Shown in pieces: positions 49,897 to 62,550 of a stretch of DNA of 64,000 bases (positions are counted from its first letter, which is position 1; every line of letters begins with the position of its first letter). Under the pieces are notes generated by a model. That model ran no database searches, had not been told where the DNA came from, and saw only the letters and a list, made by a program, of their open reading frames with translations. This DNA comes from Delphinapterus leucas (lineage: Eukaryota > Chordata > Mammalia > Artiodactyla > Monodontidae), in contig NW_022098057.1 in the NCBI RefSeq assembly GCF_002288925.2, positions 65,569,094 through 65,633,093 of the forward strand. The letters are read 5' to 3'. Position numbers and translations under genes: made by a program.

Positions 49897-50773
49897 CTTG
49901 TCTGTCTTTCTGTGAATGTGGTTTTTGTTCCACAGGCTGCAGGATTGTAGTTCTTCTTGCTTCTGCCGTCTGCCCTCTGGTGGATGAGGCTATCTATAGG
50001 CTTGTGGAAGTTTTCTGATGCGAGGGACTGGGTAGACCTGGCTGTTTCTCTGGTGGGCAGAGCTCAGTAAAACTTTAATCTACTTGTCTGCTGATGGGTG
50101 GGGCTGGGTTCCCTCCCTGTTGGTTGTTTGGCTTGAGGCAACCCAACACTGGAGCCTACCCAAGCTCTTTGGTGCGGCTAATGGCGGACTCTGGGAGGGC
50201 TCACTCCAAGGAGTACTTCCTAGAACTTCTGCTGCCAGTGTCCTTGTCCTCATGGTGAGACAGGGCCAACCCCTGCCTCTGTAGGAGACCCTCCAACACT
50301 AGCAGGAGGTCTGGTTCAGTCTCTATGGGGTCACAGCTCCTTCCCCTGGGTCCCAGTGTGCACAGTACTTTGTGTGTGCCCTCCAAGAATGGAATCTCTG
50401 TTTACCGCTGTCCTGTCGAAGTCCTACAATCAAATCCCACTAGCCTTCAAAATCTGATTCTCTAGGAATTCCTCCTCCCATTGCCAGACCCCCAGGTTGG
50501 GAATCCTGATGGGAATCTCAGAACCTTCACTCCAGTGGGTAGACTTCTGTGGTATAAGTGTTCTCCAGTTTGTGAGTCACCCACGGAGCAGTTATGGGAT
50601 TTGATTTTATTGTGATTGCACCCCTCCTACCATCTCATTGTGGCTTCTCCTTTGTCTTTGGATGTGGGGTATCTTTTCTGGTGAGTTCCAGTGTCTTCCT
50701 GTCGATGATTGTTCAGCTTTTAGAGGGAGTGAGAGCACGTCCTTCTATTCTGCCATCTTGAACCAATCTGGCC
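49897..50773 (-). promoter_or_regulatory. L1 5' UTR / internal promoter region
   Basis: Non-coding leader of the large L1, GC-richer than the surrounding intron. By L1 biology this part holds the sense promoter and sometimes an antisense promoter. No activity can be read from the sequence. An antisense promoter here would fire in the CTNNA3 sense direction (+). Confidence 0.7.
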
Positions 50774-50784
50774 TTGGCTAATTC

Positions 50785-51095
50785 TGTACTCCTTGATTCA
50801 GATATCTCCTCGCCATCTTCTTCTAACTTCTGCTCTTCTTTTAGTTCTGTGGCTTCCCAAATAGTCCAGACTTATTAAAAATTATTTGATATATGCTTGC
50901 ATAATTTTCAGTAACTTACTTTCATCCTTAACATATAATTGCATTATTATTTAATTTCTTTTTTCTCCTCTAATCTGTGAATTCCATAAGGTTATAGACT
51001 GTTTCTGGCTTTTGTTCACTGTTGCATTACCTGTGTCTAGTTCAGTACTGGGCACAATCTAGTATTTAATTAATATTTGCTGAATGAGTAAATGG
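50785..51095 (+). repeat. L2 LINE 3' end (continuation after the L1 insertion)
   Basis: Resumes the L2 interrupted at 44924. It ends with the L2 3' features 'tctgtgaattccataaggtt', 'ttcagtactgggcacaatct' and 'taatatttgctgaatgagta'. Confidence 0.65.
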
Positions 51096-52295
51096 ATACA
51101 ATCCTTATTTGTGCATTGGATTCAGGTTTTTGTTGAGTCTCCTTTTAAATTTCTAATTGAATCAAATCACAGACTTTTAAGGTTTTAAATTTCTAATTGA
51201 ATCAAATCACAGACTTTTAAGGAAAAACTATCTATGTAACACTAATACCTACTTCAGGGAATAATCTACCTTTAAAATATGCCATCTTGCTTATACTGTT
51301 CCTGCACAGAATCCTTCAACAATTTAGGCAGGTGGACAATCATTTGGTGTAATCTCCCTATACTCTTACATTTTGCAATGCATCCAATTAATTCCTATTT
51401 CCTTTTGGCTGTCTGATACCATAGGTCTTGACTATTATAACATCTGTACTGATTATGTCACTGTTTAAAGAATTTATGTAAGTTGTCTAGAAATGCTTTT
51501 TCAGACAGCTAAAACAAGTAAGAATTTCCTGATTTGCATTTTAATATTAAAATTGATATTCTCTCAGTTACAGTATAATAGCTATGCCATTGGTAAATGC
51601 TTATTTATTAATGGCCACTAAGAAGTAAGTTTTATAAGTTCAAGGGTTAGCTACTTATTATACTACAGAAGACTCTCTCAGTACTGTTGGATGTTCTGGT
51701 TGGGGAAGTAAAAGAGAATATGTGCACTAATAATTACTAGTATCACTCTTGTTTTTCAAACACCAGGAAGGTGTATAAGTTAATACTCAGATTACCAACC
51801 TAAAAAAACGTTTCCAGTTTCAAATAATTAAAATCTGATCTCATTCATCTTCAACAAGGACAAAAATTCCCTGGGTAGGATCATCTAAGCTCTGACTCCA
51901 CTTCTCTAAACCCTTTCATGTAGGTTGGCTTCATCTTTTAACTGGTAGCAAGTTGGCTATAGCATTTCTGAGTATTAAACCTGTACACCAAAATTTTCCA
52001 GAGGCAGAAAAAGAGTTATATCATTTTGAGTCCCTTTCCAAGAGCCCAGTTGTGGTCTCATGTCTCCTTGCTTAGAACTGAAGTGCATGCCCATTCTTAA
52101 ACCAATCCCCAGCAAGGACAAAGGGTCCGCTATTTTTGTCTTGGACAATTAAATCCTACTCTCTGAGTCTGCAGAAGGAATATAGTTTGAAGTACATGAC
52201 CTACTGGAGGAGATTTGATACCTACGCCAAAATCAGTATTTGCTTAGGGGAAACTGGGTAGAGAACGCTGAGTGGTTATTTAAGAGCTGTCTGCT
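51096..52295. other. CTNNA3: CTNNA3 intron, no gene seen
   Basis: Unique intron apart from the 40-bp tandem duplication at 51143-51222. Confidence 0.5.
51143..51222. repeat. Two perfect tandem copies of a 40-bp unit
   Basis: The unit starts TTTTAAATTTCTAATTGAAT and ends CAGACTTTTAAGG. Copies are 51143-51182 and 51183-51222, identical at every base. The sequence on both sides is non-repetitive. Confidence 0.96.
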
Positions 52296-52576
52296 GCAGT
52301 CAGCATTCATTCACTCATTAATGCTGTATTGAGGACCTACTATGTAGTATTATAAGTATTCTGATGAGGTAGTACATGGATGCACATCCAAAGGGCACAA
52401 TCAACACAAGAAGAATCAAGAAGAACTTGCCCAAAGGAAGAACTGTCTTGGCTGAGACCTAAGTTATAAGTAAGCGTTAAAGGAATAAAGAGCTCGTGAA
52501 GAGTGTTCTAGACAGAGAAAACTGGTTAAAGAAGAAAATTCTGTCATGTCTGCCATTTCTTCCTTGTGTGTGTCGG

Positions 52577-52612
<36 letters not shown>
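52577..52612. repeat. (TA)n microsatellite
   Basis: TA dinucleotides with one internal TG, followed by GA-rich sequence. It causes the YIYIYI translations on both strands, which are not proteins. Confidence 0.95.
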
Positions 52613-52811
52613 AAGAGAGAGAGGGAGGGTTTACTATGTGTCAGGAAAGGTTCTAGTCTTGGGATTAGAGTCCCTGGCCTTTTGGGGTTTACAATATGGT
52701 GGGAGGAACAGTCAATGAACAGATATATGAACATATATTATCATGTCAGTTAGTGATGAGTGCCTTAAAGAAGAAGCAGGCAAAGGGCCAAAGAAGGATG
52801 GGAAATGACAC

Positions 52812-52985
52812 TTTGCATCCATGCTTCTCAAACGTTAATGTGCATATGAGTCAGCTGGGGATATTACTAAAACGTAGATTTTGATTCAGTTGATCTAGGA
52901 TGAGGTTTGTGATTCTTTGTTTCTTGTAAGCTCCTGGGTCTTGTCAATGCTGCTAGCTCATGAACCCCACTTTGAGTTGTGAGCC
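52812..52985. mobile_element. MER5-like hAT transposon, nested
   Basis: Blocks 'catgcttctcaaacgttaat', 'gattttgattcagttgatct' and the end 'cccactttgagttgtgagc' fit MER5. It interrupts the surrounding old repeat. Confidence 0.55.
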
Positions 52986-53239
52986 TTTAAGGGTGATATT
53001 TGAGCAGAGACCTGAGTGAAATAAAGGACTGGGCTCTTATAGAGAATAAAATTCCACAAGAGAGGACTAAATGCAAGGTTAGAAAGTTAGTGTAGCTGGA
53101 CACAGTGAATGAGGGGAAGAAAGATAGTAAATGAGGTCAAAGGGATCTCCCAACAGTCGGATCATGGAGAGTTTGTAGGTCATGCAAAGGATTTTAGATA
53201 GCTCTTAGTGTGATGAGATACCCTCGCAGGATGAAATAC

Positions 53240-53655
53240 GGATTAGTCACTATTCTCCAGAGAAACAGAACCAAACAGAGCAGAGAGAGAGACAGAGAAA
53301 GAGAGAAAGATTTTAAGGAAGTGGCTCATGAAGTTATGGAGGCTTGCAAATCCAAAATATGCAGGGGTAGACTGGCAGGCTGGAGACCCAGGGAAGAATT
53401 GACTATGTAGTTTGAGTATGAAGGCTGTCTGCTGGCCGATTTCTCTCTTCCTCAGGAAGGCCAGTCTTCTTAAGTCTTTCAATTCATTTGGTTAGGCCTA
53501 CCCATATTATGGAGGGAATCTGCTTTACTCAAAATCTGTTGATTTAAATGTTAATCTCATCTGAAAAATACCTTCACGGCAACATCTAGATGTGTTTGAT
53601 TAAAAATCCGGGTATGGTGGCCTTGCCAAGTTGACACATAAGATATAACACAGAG
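53240..53655 (+). mobile_element. Solo LTR, MLT2-like (ERVL)
   Basis: Blocks 'tattctccagagaaacagaa', 'ggaagtggctcatgaagtta', 'gcaggctggagacccaggga', 'aatctgctttactcaaaatc', 'ttaatctcatctgaaaaata' and the end 'gccaagttgacacataagat' follow the MLT2 consensus order. No internal retroviral genes are present. Confidence 0.8.
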
Positions 53656-55277
53656 GGCAGGTAAATATGTGATCTGGTTTTTATCATTTCCATCTAATAA
53701 ATATTGGTCATGTCTATGATGTCAGTGGGTCACACTTTATGATTTCCAATGTTCCTGTTAGTTCCAAAATCCACAACTCTGTGATATTCCCATTAGATAA
53801 TCCCTCGGACTATATACACTTGGAACAAAACTTCTAGTTAGGAACCACATTGACGCCCAGTGGTGTTCTCTGTGTTATTTTTTTTTAGAATTTTCTGAGC
53901 AAATAAGCAGACCCCAGATCACCAAGGTTATGAAGCAGGTCAATTCAGAATAGACAGGACATGCTTCCTGAGCCCAGTTCTCAACAAGTAGAACAGTCTC
54001 ATTAGATTTGTCTTTGTGAAAACTACTTGCCTTGGCATCTCAGAGGCAAGGAAATAAACAATTTGCTCTCATGTGCAGTAAGATCAAAGAACTTACTTTA
54101 ATGCAGGTCTTAACCAGATTCTCACTGCAAAGCTACCGTAATAGGACTATCTAACCTGATATAGGATTTTTATATGGCAAAGATCAGGATGTTGGGTAGT
54201 ATCAGATGTATTTTGTCACGTTGAAGGTGATCCAAAGTCTGAACACTTACTTACCTTATTTAAATATTTGAAAATTTTACCACCATGTACAAGTCCCAAA
54301 AGATGTTTTCATCTTCTAAGAACACACAGTGCTTCCCAGGAGGGAGCTTCCGTTGCACATCAGCCTATTGATTTGGTGATCAATCACTATTGCCCTAAAC
54401 TTTAAAATAAGACAACTGTCTTATATTGAATGTGTTCTGCATGTGGCTGACTTTTATATTACATCTCTTGGGACATTTTGTTAACTCCTGACAGGCTATT
54501 TATTTGTAGCATAGCTGTAGCTCTGAAATCTATTGTAATCATTAGGTAGTCTTTCCCACTTCTGAAATTCTGCTACCATTTGTCCTTTCTGCACCCTATG
54601 TCATTCATTCTTAATACCAGATACCATATGGAACCAAGGAAGAAAATCAGCGTTTCTCCATTGCAAGCCCATATTTGGAATTTAGTTGAATAGGGACACT
54701 GTTTAAAAGCATGTTCCAGTTTTCTGGTTGAAACTGTTTTTTGTGTGTTTTTGGTATTGGTTTTTAATATAGCTGGCTACCTTCAGAATAATTCTCCATT
54801 CCAATTAGCCTATAAAAGGCAGATTTCTTGTCATTGTTAAATCCAGTTTAATAATCTTATTTTCCTACGCTTAAGAGAAAGATTTTGACTTTTCATCTTC
54901 ATGTGCTATACTTGCTCCTTGAGGAAGAAATAGCAGTCATGTCAGGGGAATAATGCTCACAGAGAAGCAAGCATGAGTGAGAACATTGTGGGGAAGAGTG
55001 AACTGGATTAAGCCCTGCTGAATAGGAGATGACATTTAGAGGGGAAATTTAGACCTACTATCATGCACTTCCTGGAAATATTTTAGTTGAATTTTTTGTA
55101 TTTCAAAATAATGCATATTCACTGGAGGCCTGAAACGAAAGTCAAAATTCTCCAGAGATTTAATTTCATGAAATTTTGCCCGATAACATACTTTCCCTTC
55201 CTCATAATTTTTCGGAGACTCTAAAATAAAGATATTAATAAGATTTTTTGATAGAAAATACTAAACCATTTTCCATC
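53656..55277. other. CTNNA3: CTNNA3 intron, no gene seen
   Basis: Unique intron; no convincing exon or named repeat. Confidence 0.45.
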
Positions 55278-55291
55278 AAATACTAAGTATA

Positions 55292-55501
55292 GGGCTTCCC
55301 TGGTGGCGCAGTGGTTGAGAGTCCACCTGCGGATGCATGGGCCGTGGGTTCATGCCCCGGTCCGGGAAGATCCCACATGCCGCGGAGTGGCTAGGCTCGT
55401 GAGCCATGGCCGCTGAGCCTGTGCGTCCGGAGCCTGTGCTCCACAACGGGAGAGACCACAACAGTGAGAGGCCCCCGTACCGCAAAAAAAAAAAAAAAAA
55501 A
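55292..55501 (+). mobile_element. CHR-type SINE, forward
   Basis: GGGCTTCCCTGGTGGCGCAG head, body 'ccacatgccgcggagtggct', long A tail. Perfect 14-bp target-site duplication AAATACTAAGTATA at 55278-55291 and 55502-55515. Antisense frames across it are artefacts. Confidence 0.97.
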
Positions 55502-55515
55502 AAATACTAAGTATA

Positions 55516-56289
55516 TAATTGCACATGGAACCGGAAGGATCCTGTGCCCCCAATTAAATATCTACACTCCTTACCTCCTATCTATGAAACGTGTTCCTTC
55601 CTTATGCTGATTTGTAAAAAATAGGGAAGGGGCCGCTCCTCTACTCCGACCATGTAGTTTCTTTGCTTCTCCAAAATACCTTGCCCAGTTCCAACTTTTC
55701 TTCCATAGCCTGAATTAAACCTATTTTTTCCAGGCTGGAGCAAGGGAGGGAATAGTTCCTGAGTTCCTTCTTGTCATATAGGGGATTATTTAATTTACTT
55801 TCAGATTATAGAGTATACATGAGTCTCATAACTTTCATAGCTTATTCTGGTCTTGGGAATGACTTTTCATATATTGCTAATGCTTTCCTGGTCATTTTTT
55901 ATGGAGTTTTGGGGAGTCACTTTTTCTGCATGTTCTTCTACTCACATCTTAGCCTGAAGTCTGTTATTTGGAAAGTTTTCAAGTTGAAAGAAGAATTTCA
56001 GCTAGATCATTTAGAAGTAATAGAAATGCAGAAGAGAAGACATGTGAACACAGAAGCTAGGAGAACTGCAATAAGAAATAATTTAATGATAGGAAATAGC
56101 AATTTAGTGAAAGGAACTGCTTTGTGTTCATTCATCCTCTAAGAATGCAAATGCATTCTTTTAGTTTGACCTTTAACTTTAGAAAATCATCCTTAAAGAA
56201 AATTTTGGAAAATAAAAAAATTTTGTAGGAGATGAATACTGTTTTAAGTACAAAGGATTATTTTAATTTCTAATGATACTAACTCTGCA
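55516..56289. other. CTNNA3: CTNNA3 intron with one unassigned open frame
   Basis: A 123-codon + frame runs 55771-56142. It has no recognisable domain. It ends in a basic stretch (QKRRHVNTEARRTAIRNN) after a hydrophobic N-terminal half. No upstream promoter or flanking splice signals stand out. I consider it chance, at low certainty. Confidence 0.4.
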
Positions 56290-56530
56290 CTCAGATCTTA
56301 GTTCATATCCTGGTTCTTCCACTTCCAGCTACTTAGGACTTCAGTGAAATTATTCAGTCATTCAGCTTCATTTTCCTCATCCACAAGGGAAACTGTTATT
56401 ACCTGTATTATAGGATTGTTGTGAGAATGAAATGAAATAATTTACGTACGATTATAAGATGCTTAACATAAGGACTGGCATTTTATAAGCCTTCTATAAA
56501 TCTTGGCTTTCATTATTTTTAGTGTCACTG
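56290..56530 (+). repeat. MIR SINE
   Basis: Good MIR block order: 'atcctggttcttccacttcc', 'tcagcttcattttcctcatc', 'attataggattgttgtgaga', 'aatgaaatgaaataattta' and 'ggactggcattttataa'. Confidence 0.8.
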
Positions 56531-58519
56531 TCAGGTAAATGCTGACCTGGTATTATGGGCCTGGGACAAAATAGGAAAGAAACAGAGGAAAGGATGGTAG
56601 TAATAAATAGAATAGGAAGAAGCATATATACAAATGCTAATGAGATTATAATTATATTGATATTACATATGAGAGGGAAAATAACAGGCAGTTTTATCTA
56701 CCAAGAATAAAAAAGAAGGTAATATATGAAGTTCATATATAAAGTTTTATTCATATGTAAAGTTCAGATTTCAAATCATTCTGTTACAAAGTAAAAGCAA
56801 ATTGAACTTTATAGAAAGTTGTTATACATGGTATCAAATCATACCCCCCTCCAACTTTATTTGGAGACTTTCTTATCAATAAATAAATGGCATGTGAAAC
56901 CAGTTTATTGCATTCTTTCTCTTTTAAATGTACATTCTTTTTGAGGAGTAGAGAGGTTATCCATGTGGAGGGAATTTAAATAAAACTTTTTTTTCTGCAA
57001 GTAATAATTGGAGACATACAAGAATATTACCTCAGTAAATGAATGAAAAAAGAGCACTCTTTGAGATGAGGAAACGATTATAGTACTTTTGAAATATTAC
57101 AACTTGTTGTAAGAGATAAGATGCAAGTAGAAACAGAAGCTATGTATGTGAAATACTGAGACATCAGTCCTGTCTGCTAGAGGGTCTATAGATGGACCGC
57201 CATCCAAAAGCCGGGGTCACATCCTGTACTGTTTTATTCCTCTACTCATTAATTTCACAGAAAATCATTTTCATAGAAAATCAGTTTTTATAGAAAATGT
57301 ATGACCTAATCACTCAGCAACATATTCCCTATTCTTTTTAAATTTTATTTCAATTATATAGTGTGTAATAGCCATAATAAATGGACTGTTGTTAAAATAT
57401 ATGCTACATATAAGTGTCTACTATATATATGGAATCTGAATATCTATAACTTCTTCAACTGTGGGGGTCACCCTTCTTTTTAAGACTCATCTAGAATGAT
57501 CTGTCTGCCTATGACTCCTCTTCCATGAGTGTACAATGTCCAGTCTTTTTATGAGATTCGCTCCACAAATTTTTCAGATCCCTGGGAAATACTCATGTCC
57601 CACAAGCATGTCTGACTTGTGCTTGTATTCTCTCACTCTCTACTCCAACTCCAGCCTCCTCTGTTGGTCAGTTTTTGCCAGATTGTAACTGTTTCTCCAT
57701 GCTACTACTTTTCCCTCTTTATCACTTCAACCCACACCAAGCTCTAACATTTAACACTTTTTTTTTTCCTGAAGGGCTGAGGATAGCTTAAGGAATTTAA
57801 AACACACAAAGAAAAATGTTTTAAAACAACAAACCAAAACAGTAGTCTAGACACCAAGGTTTTATTATAAGAAGTGAAATTTCTTGAGAGAAAAAGGGAT
57901 TTGTGAGTTCTAAAGAACCAGAATTTATACTATAAATAACAGAGCAGGAAAGAATACAGAATTTGATGTCAGAGCAATTTACCCAGCAGTTGTGAAGAAG
58001 ATAAAAGTTCAACCATTTGGTAAGTGAGAAATGATATGAGAAATTTTACCTGGGATTATATGCTACCTAAACCCTTGAGAAGGTCCAAGTTCTCCTTCTC
58101 TGGACCCCAGACTGGGAAGAGTGGGAAAGTCAACAGAAACACTGATGAGGAAACGTAAGAATAAGGGACTTGTGCCCTATTGCAGGCTGATTAAAAACCT
58201 CTAGGTCAAACATGGTTCCCTGGTTTTAGCTTATTCATGGTTGAGGAAGTCTAAGCCGATGTTACTATAGTGTGGTCCACAAATCTGCAACTTATATGAG
58301 TAGATGGTTTTTTCTCCAATTCATTATTAGAATGTGTCAGAATCAATGCACTGGTTTGTTTATGGAAAAGGCCTTACTATGAAAACTGTCAGATAAACAG
58401 TACACAAAGTGTTATATTTAATTTTCATTCTGCTGCAAGATTATTATCTCCTTGTGAACTGGCACTTTGAATAGTATTTGTATAGACAAATGGAACTGAG
58501 GGCAGTATTGAATTAAATT
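56531..58519. other. CTNNA3: CTNNA3 intron, no gene seen
   Basis: AT-rich intron. About 57470-57750 is pyrimidine-rich and may be an L2 remnant. Nothing coding is visible. Confidence 0.4.
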
Positions 58520-58750
58520 ATTCAAGAAAACTGACAAGAGAACATAAGTGAAGGCTTATTGTACCAGATATTAAACGAAGCATAAAAGCTACTGTAATTA
58601 GAACAGTATAGTATAGGCACAGGAATATGCAAATAGATCTATGGAAAACAATAGAGAAACCAGGATCAGATCCATATGAAACAGGAATTTAATCTAAGAA
58701 AAGTGGCATTTTGGACCATTTGGGAAAACATTTAATACATTTTGTTTTGA
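58520..58750 (+). mobile_element. Old L1 ORF2 fragment
   Basis: 'aaaagctactgtaattagaa', 'cagtatagtataggcacagg' and 'atagatctatggaaaacaat' match the L1 ORF2 block that also occurs at about 17020-17100, heavily diverged. Confidence 0.55.
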
Positions 58751-58839
58751 CATTTCATTGTTTATGTTGGCAGAAACAAATGTTAAGTCCATTATTCGCA
58801 TCATAACAAAAAAGTAATTTCCATAGCATTAGCTTGCTA

Positions 58840-59222
58840 GGGCTATCATAACAAAATACCACAGACTGAGTGGCCTAAACAACAGACATTTATTTGCTTA
58901 CAGTGCCGGAGCCTAGAAGTCCGAGATCAAGATGCTGACAGGGTTGGTTTCTGGTGAGACCTCTCTCTCTGGCTTGTAAATGACTACCTTCCCGCCATGT
59001 CCTCACATGGTCTTTTCTCTGTGTGTGAGCTGAAAAGGAGAGCTTTGGTGTCTCTTCATCTTCTTATAAGAACACCAGTCCTATTGGATTAGGACCCTGC
59101 CCTTATGATTTTGTTTAACCTTAACCATCTCCTTTAAGGTCCTGTTTCCAAATACAGTCGTGTTGGCAGTTAGGGCTTCAACATATGAATTTTGAGGGGA
59201 CACAGTTCAGTTCATAATATTT
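58840..59222 (-). mobile_element. Solo LTR, MaLR (MLT1/MST) type, reverse
   Basis: Reads in reverse complement as a MaLR LTR. + strand blocks are 'taacaaaataccacagactg', 'aacaacagacatttatttgc', 'gacagggttggtttctggtg', 'gccatgtcctcacatggtct', 'ttcttataagaacaccagtc' and 'catatgaattttgaggggac'. No internal ERV sequence. Confidence 0.75.
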
Positions 59223-59339
59223 GTGAAAGAAGAAAAACAAATGTTTTGATGAAATTATAAGGATAATATGTTTAAAGAGTAAAGGAATTCTACCATATAA
59301 AACACAAAACACAAATCTAGAATCCATAACACAGTGCTT

Positions 59340-61195
59340 TCATCCAAGTTGTTGATCATATCAGTCATTCTTTTATAGCTGAGTAGTATGCCATTGAACG
59401 GATGTATCACATTTGTTCATCCATCTGTTGAAGGACGTTTGGAATATTTCCAGTTTGTATGATTATGACTAGGATTGCTATAAATATTCATGTACAAGTT
59501 TTTGAGTAAACGTAAGTTTTCGCTCTCTAAGGTTAATACCCAGGAGTGGGATTTCTGAGGCATACAGTAAGCATCTGCCTTGCATGTCTCCACATAGGCC
59601 ATGTGGGAAAGGCTTAACTACAGCAGATCTAAGTCCTGGCACAATTCCCTGCGATATTCCTGGAACATGAGAGCATGCCGGAGCTTGTGAACAAGACCAT
59701 TTTCCACCTGCTTACCTATCTTCCCAGGAAGGTGTCATGAGGCAGTTTCTTATCACCTCCAGTGTTTTGAATAGATGTGAGAATTTTTGCCTTGCTGCCA
59801 TTAGTGTACAACTACAAACTATAAAACAGCTTACTTTTAAATTGAAATTGGCTTCTCAGTGAGTAACAGGTTACACTGACACTCATGTCACATCGTCATA
59901 TTATTTGGCCCCTTTTGTTTCAGTGTCATCCTTGGGGATCAGGGACATGGGGAGCTGGCACTTTTGCTCATCTTTCTTTTGCTTTCTTGTAAGTTATAAA
60001 TTGTCTGGATCTAACAGGAATTTCTTGTTTCTTTAAAGACAAATCAGTCCTTTGCCAGGATTTTGAATTATTTACAATTTTTTAGAAATTATGAATAGAG
60101 ATTACCTACATATTCATTACAGATTTTTGTGTGAACATAAATATTTATTTATCTGAATTCCCAGGAATAGTATTGTTGAGGCATATGGTGAAGAAGAAAC
60201 TACCCACCAGCACAATATGTGAGAGTTCCAGTTTTTCCACGTTCCCACCAGAACTTGGTATTTTCAGGAACATTTAAATTGAGTTGTTTGTTTTCTTATT
60301 ATTGAGTTTTGAGAATTCTTTATATATTCTGGATACAAGATCATTATCAGATATATAATTTATAAATACTTTCTCTAATTCTGAAGTTTATCTTCTTGTT
60401 CTCTCAACAGTGTGTTTGAAGAACAAAAGTTTTAAATTTTGTTGAAATCTAATTAATAATTATTTATTTTATGGAATGTGCTTTTGGTATCATGTATAAG
60501 AACTCTTTATCTAACACCAGGTCATAAAAGTTTTCTCCTATATTTAAAACAATATTTTATGGGTTTACATTTCATATTTAGATCATGATCCATTTTGAGT
60601 TAAATTTTTGATAACATATGAGGCTTAGGGTAGATTATTTTTACTACATAGGGATATCCAATTTTTCCAATATTATTTGTTGAAAAGACTATTTTTTTCT
60701 CCATTGGATTCTTTTGCATTTTGTGAAAAATCACTTATCCATGTATTTCTAGACTCTCTATTATGTTTCATTGATCTATGTGCCTATCCCTTCACCAATA
60801 CCACATTGTCTTGATTACCATAGCTTTACAGTGAATCTTAAATTCAGGTAGAATGATTCCTCCAACTGTATTCTTCTTTTTCAAAATCACTTTAGTTATT
60901 CTAGATCTTTTGAATTTTCATATACTTTAAAAAATCAGGCTGTCTATATCTAAAAAATCCTACTTGGAATTTCATTAGAATTGCAATAAATATAAGTATC
61001 AATTTGGGAACAACTGATGTTTTTACAATGTCGAGCCTTCCAACCCCTGAACATAGTATTTTTCTCAAATTATTTAGGTGGCATCTTTCATCAGCATTTT
61101 GTTCCTTTCAGCATAAAGATCCTGTACATGTTTTGCTAGATTTATACCAAAATGTTTTTGAGGTTTTGTAAATCATATTCTTATTCACTTTTGGT
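59340..61195 (-). mobile_element. Old L1 (L1M type), 3' UTR and ORF2 C-terminal region, reverse
   Basis: The 3' part at 59340-59600 ('gctgagtagtatgccattga', 'cccaggagtgggatttctga') and the ORF2 part at about 60090-61195 ('tttgttgaaaagactatttt', 'tttcattgatctatgtgcct', 'accacattgtcttgattacc') are clear. Between 59605 and 60085 the match is lost, and that stretch may be a separate insertion or deeply decayed. No usable frame. Confidence 0.7.
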
Positions 61196-61209
61196 AGGAT
61201 TATTTATCT

Positions 61210-62115
<906 letters not shown>

Positions 62116-62277
62116 GAAAGAGTACGTGATTTTATTTTTTAGACCTTTATAAATCAGGAACTATTCAAATTTGGGATTAGAATGATTCCCAAATCTTTCA
62201 GGTAGAAATTTTGAACTACCATGAAATATGGTTACAGATAATACGTTGGAAAGCGTGGCAGGTTTGACCTTGGCAGG

Positions 62278-62550
62278 ATGCTGACAAAGCAAGAGAGAGG
62301 CATGGACGTATATACACTACCAAACGTAAGGTAGATAGCTAGTGGGAAGCAGCCGCATAGCACAGGGAGATCAGCTCAGTGCTTTGTGACCACCTGGAGG
62401 GGTGGGATAGGGAGGGTGGGAGGGAGATGCAAGAGGGAGGAGATATGGGAACATATGTTTATGTATAACTGATTCACTTGTTATAAAGCAGAAACTAACA
62501 CACCATTGTAAAGCAATTATAACCCAATAAAGATGTTAAGAAAACAAAAA
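62278..62550 (+). mobile_element. 5'-truncated L1 3' UTR with poly(A), forward
   Basis: 'gacaaagcaagagagaggca', 'gggaagcagccgcatagcac', 'gtgctttgtgaccacctgga' and 'caataaagatgttaagaaaa' match the same L1 3' end as 25842-26298. It starts further 3' and ends in an A-rich tail. Confidence 0.93.

Larger units (their letters stand above)
44936..50773 (-). mobile_element. Nearly full-length L1 retrotransposon, reverse
   Basis: A 5.8-kb LINE-1 with 5' UTR (about 49897-50773), ORF1 (49003-49896), ORF2 (about 45150-48944) and 3' UTR (about 44936-45150). The 5' end reads 'ttcaagatggcagaatagaa' on the minus strand. The 11-bp target-site duplication TTGGCTAATTC is at 44925-44935 and 50774-50784, so the insertion is complete or nearly so. 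It sits antisense to CTNNA3 inside an older L2. It cannot be active: both ORFs carry stops or frameshifts, listed in their own entries. Confidence 0.95.
52296..53235 (+). repeat. Ancient mammalian interspersed repeat, unnamed, with nested insertions
   Basis: Starts near 'attcattcactcattaatgc' and continues with 'gatatttgagcagagacctg', 'agttagtgtagctggacaca' and 'gcaaaggattttagatagct', a block order I know from many mammalian introns but cannot name with confidence. It is split by a MER5-like element at about 52812-52985 and includes an (AT)n tract at 52577-52612. Confidence 0.4.

Noticed and set aside
49229..49915. 228-codon + strand open frame
   Set aside because: It is the antisense shadow of L1 ORF1. 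Its hydrophobic composition is what the complement of a lysine- and glutamate-rich coiled coil produces.
52477..52753. Frames containing YIYIYI runs on both strands
   Set aside because: Direct translation of the (TA)n microsatellite.
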